Of a stretch of DNA of 64,000 bases, positions 62,321 through 64,000 are shown one piece after another. Below the pieces are notes generated by a model. That model searched no databases. It was not told the DNA's origin and saw only the letters and a list, made by a program, of their open reading frames with translations. Source of the stretch: Neoroseomonas terrae (lineage in GTDB: Bacteria > Pseudomonadota > Alphaproteobacteria > Acetobacterales > Acetobacteraceae); contig NZ_JAAEDI010000007.1 of NCBI RefSeq assembly GCF_018129025.1, positions 151,652 through 215,651 of the forward strand, given 5' to 3'. The stretch's first letter is position 1, and each line of letters opens with the position of its first letter. A program made the translations under genes and the position numbers.

Positions 62321-63441
62321 CCGGCTTTCCGCTTCCCCCCGGGTCGGTCATCGGCATCCTCGGTGGCGGCCAGCTCGGCCGCATGTCGGCGCTGGCGGCC
62401 GCACGGCTCGGCTATGCCTGCCATGTTTTCGCGCCGGACCCCGATTCCCCGGGCATGCAGGTCTCCGCGCACCGCACCGTCGCGGCCTATGAGGACCGCG
62501 ACGCCCTCGCCCGCTTCGCCGCCTCCGTCGCCGTGGTGACCTTCGAGTTCGAGAATGTTCCCGCCGCGGCGCTGGAGGCGCTCGCCGGCCTCGTGCCGTG
62601 CCGGCCGGGCCTCGCCGCACTCGCCACCTGCCAGGACCGCGCGGCGGAGAAGGCCTTCCTCGACCGCATCGGCGTACCTGTCGCGCCCTGGCGGCTGGTG
62701 GAAAGCGAGGCCAACCTCGCCGCCGCCGTCGCGGAGATCGGACTGCCTGCCGTGCTGAAGACGACGCGGCTCGGCTATGACGGTCGTGGCCAGGCGGTGC
62801 TGCGGAATCAGGCCGACCTCGCGCCGGCCTTCGCGCGGCTCGCGCCGCGGCCGCTGATCCTCGAGGCCTTCGTACCCTTCACGGCCGAAGTCTCGGCGAT
62901 CGCCGCGCGCGGGGCTGATGGCGCGATCGCGGTATTCGACCCGGCCGAGAACCGCCACGCCCACCACATCCTCGACCTGTCCTTCGCACCCGCCCGCCTG
63001 CCCCCGGCGGTGTCGGAGGCGGCGCGCGCGCATGTCGCAGCGGTGGCCGCCGGGCTCGAACTGATCGGCCTCGTTGCGCTCGAGCTGTTCGTGTTGCCGG
63101 ACGGCAGCCTGCTCGGCAACGAGATCGCCCCGCGGCCGCACAATTCCGGGCATTGGACGATGGATGCCTGCGCGGCATCGCAATTCGAGCAGCATGTCCG
63201 CGCCGTGGCCGGGCTGCCGCTCGCGGCACCGGAACGCCACCACGATGCGGTGATGCGCAACCTGATCGGGCCCGAGGGACTCGACGCCTGGCCGCGCCTG
63301 CTGCGGGAGCCGGGCGTCGTGCCGCACCTGTACGGCAAGGCGGAGGCCCGGGCGGGCCGCAAAATGGGCCACGCCAACCGCCTCCTGCCGCGCGGCAGCC
63401 TTGAGGGACTCACCGACGAACAGGCTCTCTCCGGCTTGTGA
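62317..63441 (+). CDS. purK: N5-carboxyaminoimidazole ribonucleotide synthase PurK
   Basis: 374-aa ATP-grasp enzyme that makes N5-CAIR from AIR, ATP and bicarbonate. It starts with [20 protein letters not shown]. Other marks are [57 protein letters not shown] and [20 protein letters not shown]. The ATG overlaps the purE stop, forming the usual purEK pair. The length is standard. Confidence 0.95.
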   Translation: MTGFPLPPGSVIGILGGGQLGRMSALAAARLGYACHVFAPDPDSPGMQVSAHRTVAAYEDRDALARFAASVAVVTFEFENVPAAALEALAGLVPCRPGLAALATCQDRAAEKAFLDRIGVPVAPWRLVESEANLAAAVAEIGLPAVLKTTRLGYDGRGQAVLRNQADLAPAFARLAPRPLILEAFVPFTAEVSAIAARGADGAIAVFDPAENRHAHHILDLSFAPARLPPAVSEAARAHVAAVAAGLELIGLVALELFVLPDGSLLGNEIAPRPHNSGHWTMDACAASQFEQHVRAVAGLPLAAPERHHDAVMRNLIGPEGLDAWPRLLREPGVVPHLYGKAEARAGRKMGHANRLLPRGSLEGLTDEQALSGL

Positions 63442-63621
63442 CCGATTTGCCACCGGGACCCGTGGCGTCGATGCAACACTCACTGGTCAACCGTGGGGCG
63501 AGCCCTGGCGCGGTCGCGTGAGAATGATACAAAGTGTGCGTGTCGAGCCGACTGGCGCCGCGGGCGCCGGGGCTTCGAACGGATCTGACGGCCCATAGGG
63601 GCCTGGAGCAGGAGAATACCG

Positions 63622-64000
63622 ATGAGCCTGAAGAAGGCGCTTCTCGCCGCGACGCTGCTGTCGCTGCCGATGGCCGCGACCGCGAATGCGCAGAGCTGGG
63701 ACCCGCGGACGACCGGCATCTACATCGGCGCCGGCGCCGGTACCAACTTCCTCGACGACTCGGACTCCAACCGCGGCATCTCGGCCTCGTTCGAGTGGGG
63801 CTACATCGGCACGCTGTCCGTCGGCTACGGCTTCGGCAACGGCCTGCGCCTCGAGCTCGAGGGCAGCTACCGCCAGAACGACGTCGACGGCATCAGCACG
63901 CCGGGCGGCAACGTTCCCCGCACGACCGGCACCGTCCGCAGCTACGGCCTGATGGCCAACGTGCTGTATGACTTCGTGCTCGGCCCGGTGGTTCCCTATG
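63622..64000 (+). CDS. Outer-membrane beta-barrel protein, N-terminal part (cut by window edge)
   Basis: The frame from ATG 63622 is open to the window end (126 codons). It starts MSLKKALLAATLLSLPMAAT..ANAQ, a Sec signal peptide. Next comes SWDPRTTGIYIGAGAGTNFL and alternating strands rich in Gly and aromatics (FEWGYIGTLSVGYGFGNGLR, LELEGSYRQNDVDG, RSYGLMANVLYDFVLGPVVP). This is the start of an eight-strand OmpA-like or porin-type barrel (OMP_b-brl). AGGAG lies ten bases before the start. Whether an OmpA C-terminal domain follows cannot be seen. The preceding 180 bp show only weak promoter-like sequence. Confidence 0.88.
   Translation, partial: MSLKKALLAATLLSLPMAATANAQSWDPRTTGIYIGAGAGTNFLDDSDSNRGISASFEWGYIGTLSVGYGFGNGLRLELEGSYRQNDVDGISTPGGNVPRTTGTVRSYGLMANVLYDFVLGPVVPY

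Overview
The window is high-GC DNA (roughly 70% by eye) from an alphaproteobacterium, most likely an Acetobacteraceae of the Roseomonas type. Pointers to this are several tripartite-tricarboxylate (TctC/Bug) receptors, a PurE close to that of Acetobacter, a DUF1013/TrcR regulator with DUF465 and DUF1192 small proteins, and many solute-binding proteins with Tat-like 'RR' signal peptides. No rRNA, tRNA, phage, transposase or CRISPR locus was seen. Most genes are ordinary chromosomal catabolism, transport and housekeeping.

Layout. 1-4.1 kb: a partial secreted protein, then a minus-strand run (enoyl-CoA hydratase, beta-hydroxyacid dehydrogenase, TctC receptor) and a Gfo/Idh oxidoreductase. 4.1-11 kb: pobA, a family-5 peptide-type binding protein and, facing it, its probable permease/ATPase operon. 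11-17 kb: gamma-glutamyltransferase, an EEP nuclease/phosphatase plus a phospholipase-D protein, and another TctC receptor. 16-20.3 kb: minCDE flanked by two paralogous SsuA/THI5-like proteins that lack signal peptides. 20.3-24.6 kb: thioesterase, 2-hydroxyacid dehydrogenase, alpha/beta hydrolase and a SARP/BTAD-type regulator.

24.6-28.4 kb is the most unusual stretch. An AT-rich island with inverted repeats separates the divergent SARP-type regulator from a gene made almost wholly of eight perfect 19-residue repeats. A tight hairpin and a DUF6065-like gene follow, then a DUF169 gene and a PhyH-type Fe(II)/2-oxoglutarate dioxygenase. This could be a repetitive peptide/protein system with its own regulator and tailoring enzymes, but function is inference.

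28.5-36.6 kb: a non-canonical SDR, an M20 amidohydrolase, a polysaccharide deacetylase, a sugar-type ABC cluster without an ATPase, a LysE/RhtB pseudogene remnant and a DegP-like protein whose catalytic triad is gone. 36.8-40.2 kb: a kinase/enolase-like/2-hydroxyacid dehydrogenase set. 40.4-43 kb: a B12-dependent ribonucleotide reductase behind a pair of NrdR boxes. 43-50 kb: a PaaK-like ligase, a D-aminoacylase, a serralysin-type RTX metalloprotease and pyridoxal kinase. 50-54.6 kb: a complete branched-chain-amino-acid-type ABC operon. 54.9-64 kb: a TPR protein, rpmE, a methyltransferase, Hsp20 with a probable RNA thermometer, SelO, small conserved genes, purEK and the start of an outer-membrane beta-barrel gene cut by the window edge.

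A family of modular palindromic repeats (copies near 7.0, 39.1, 40.3, 54.7 and 60.1 kb) lies in intergenic gaps, mostly between convergent genes. The second stem of each copy has a different sequence but still pairs perfectly, suggesting selection on the fold.
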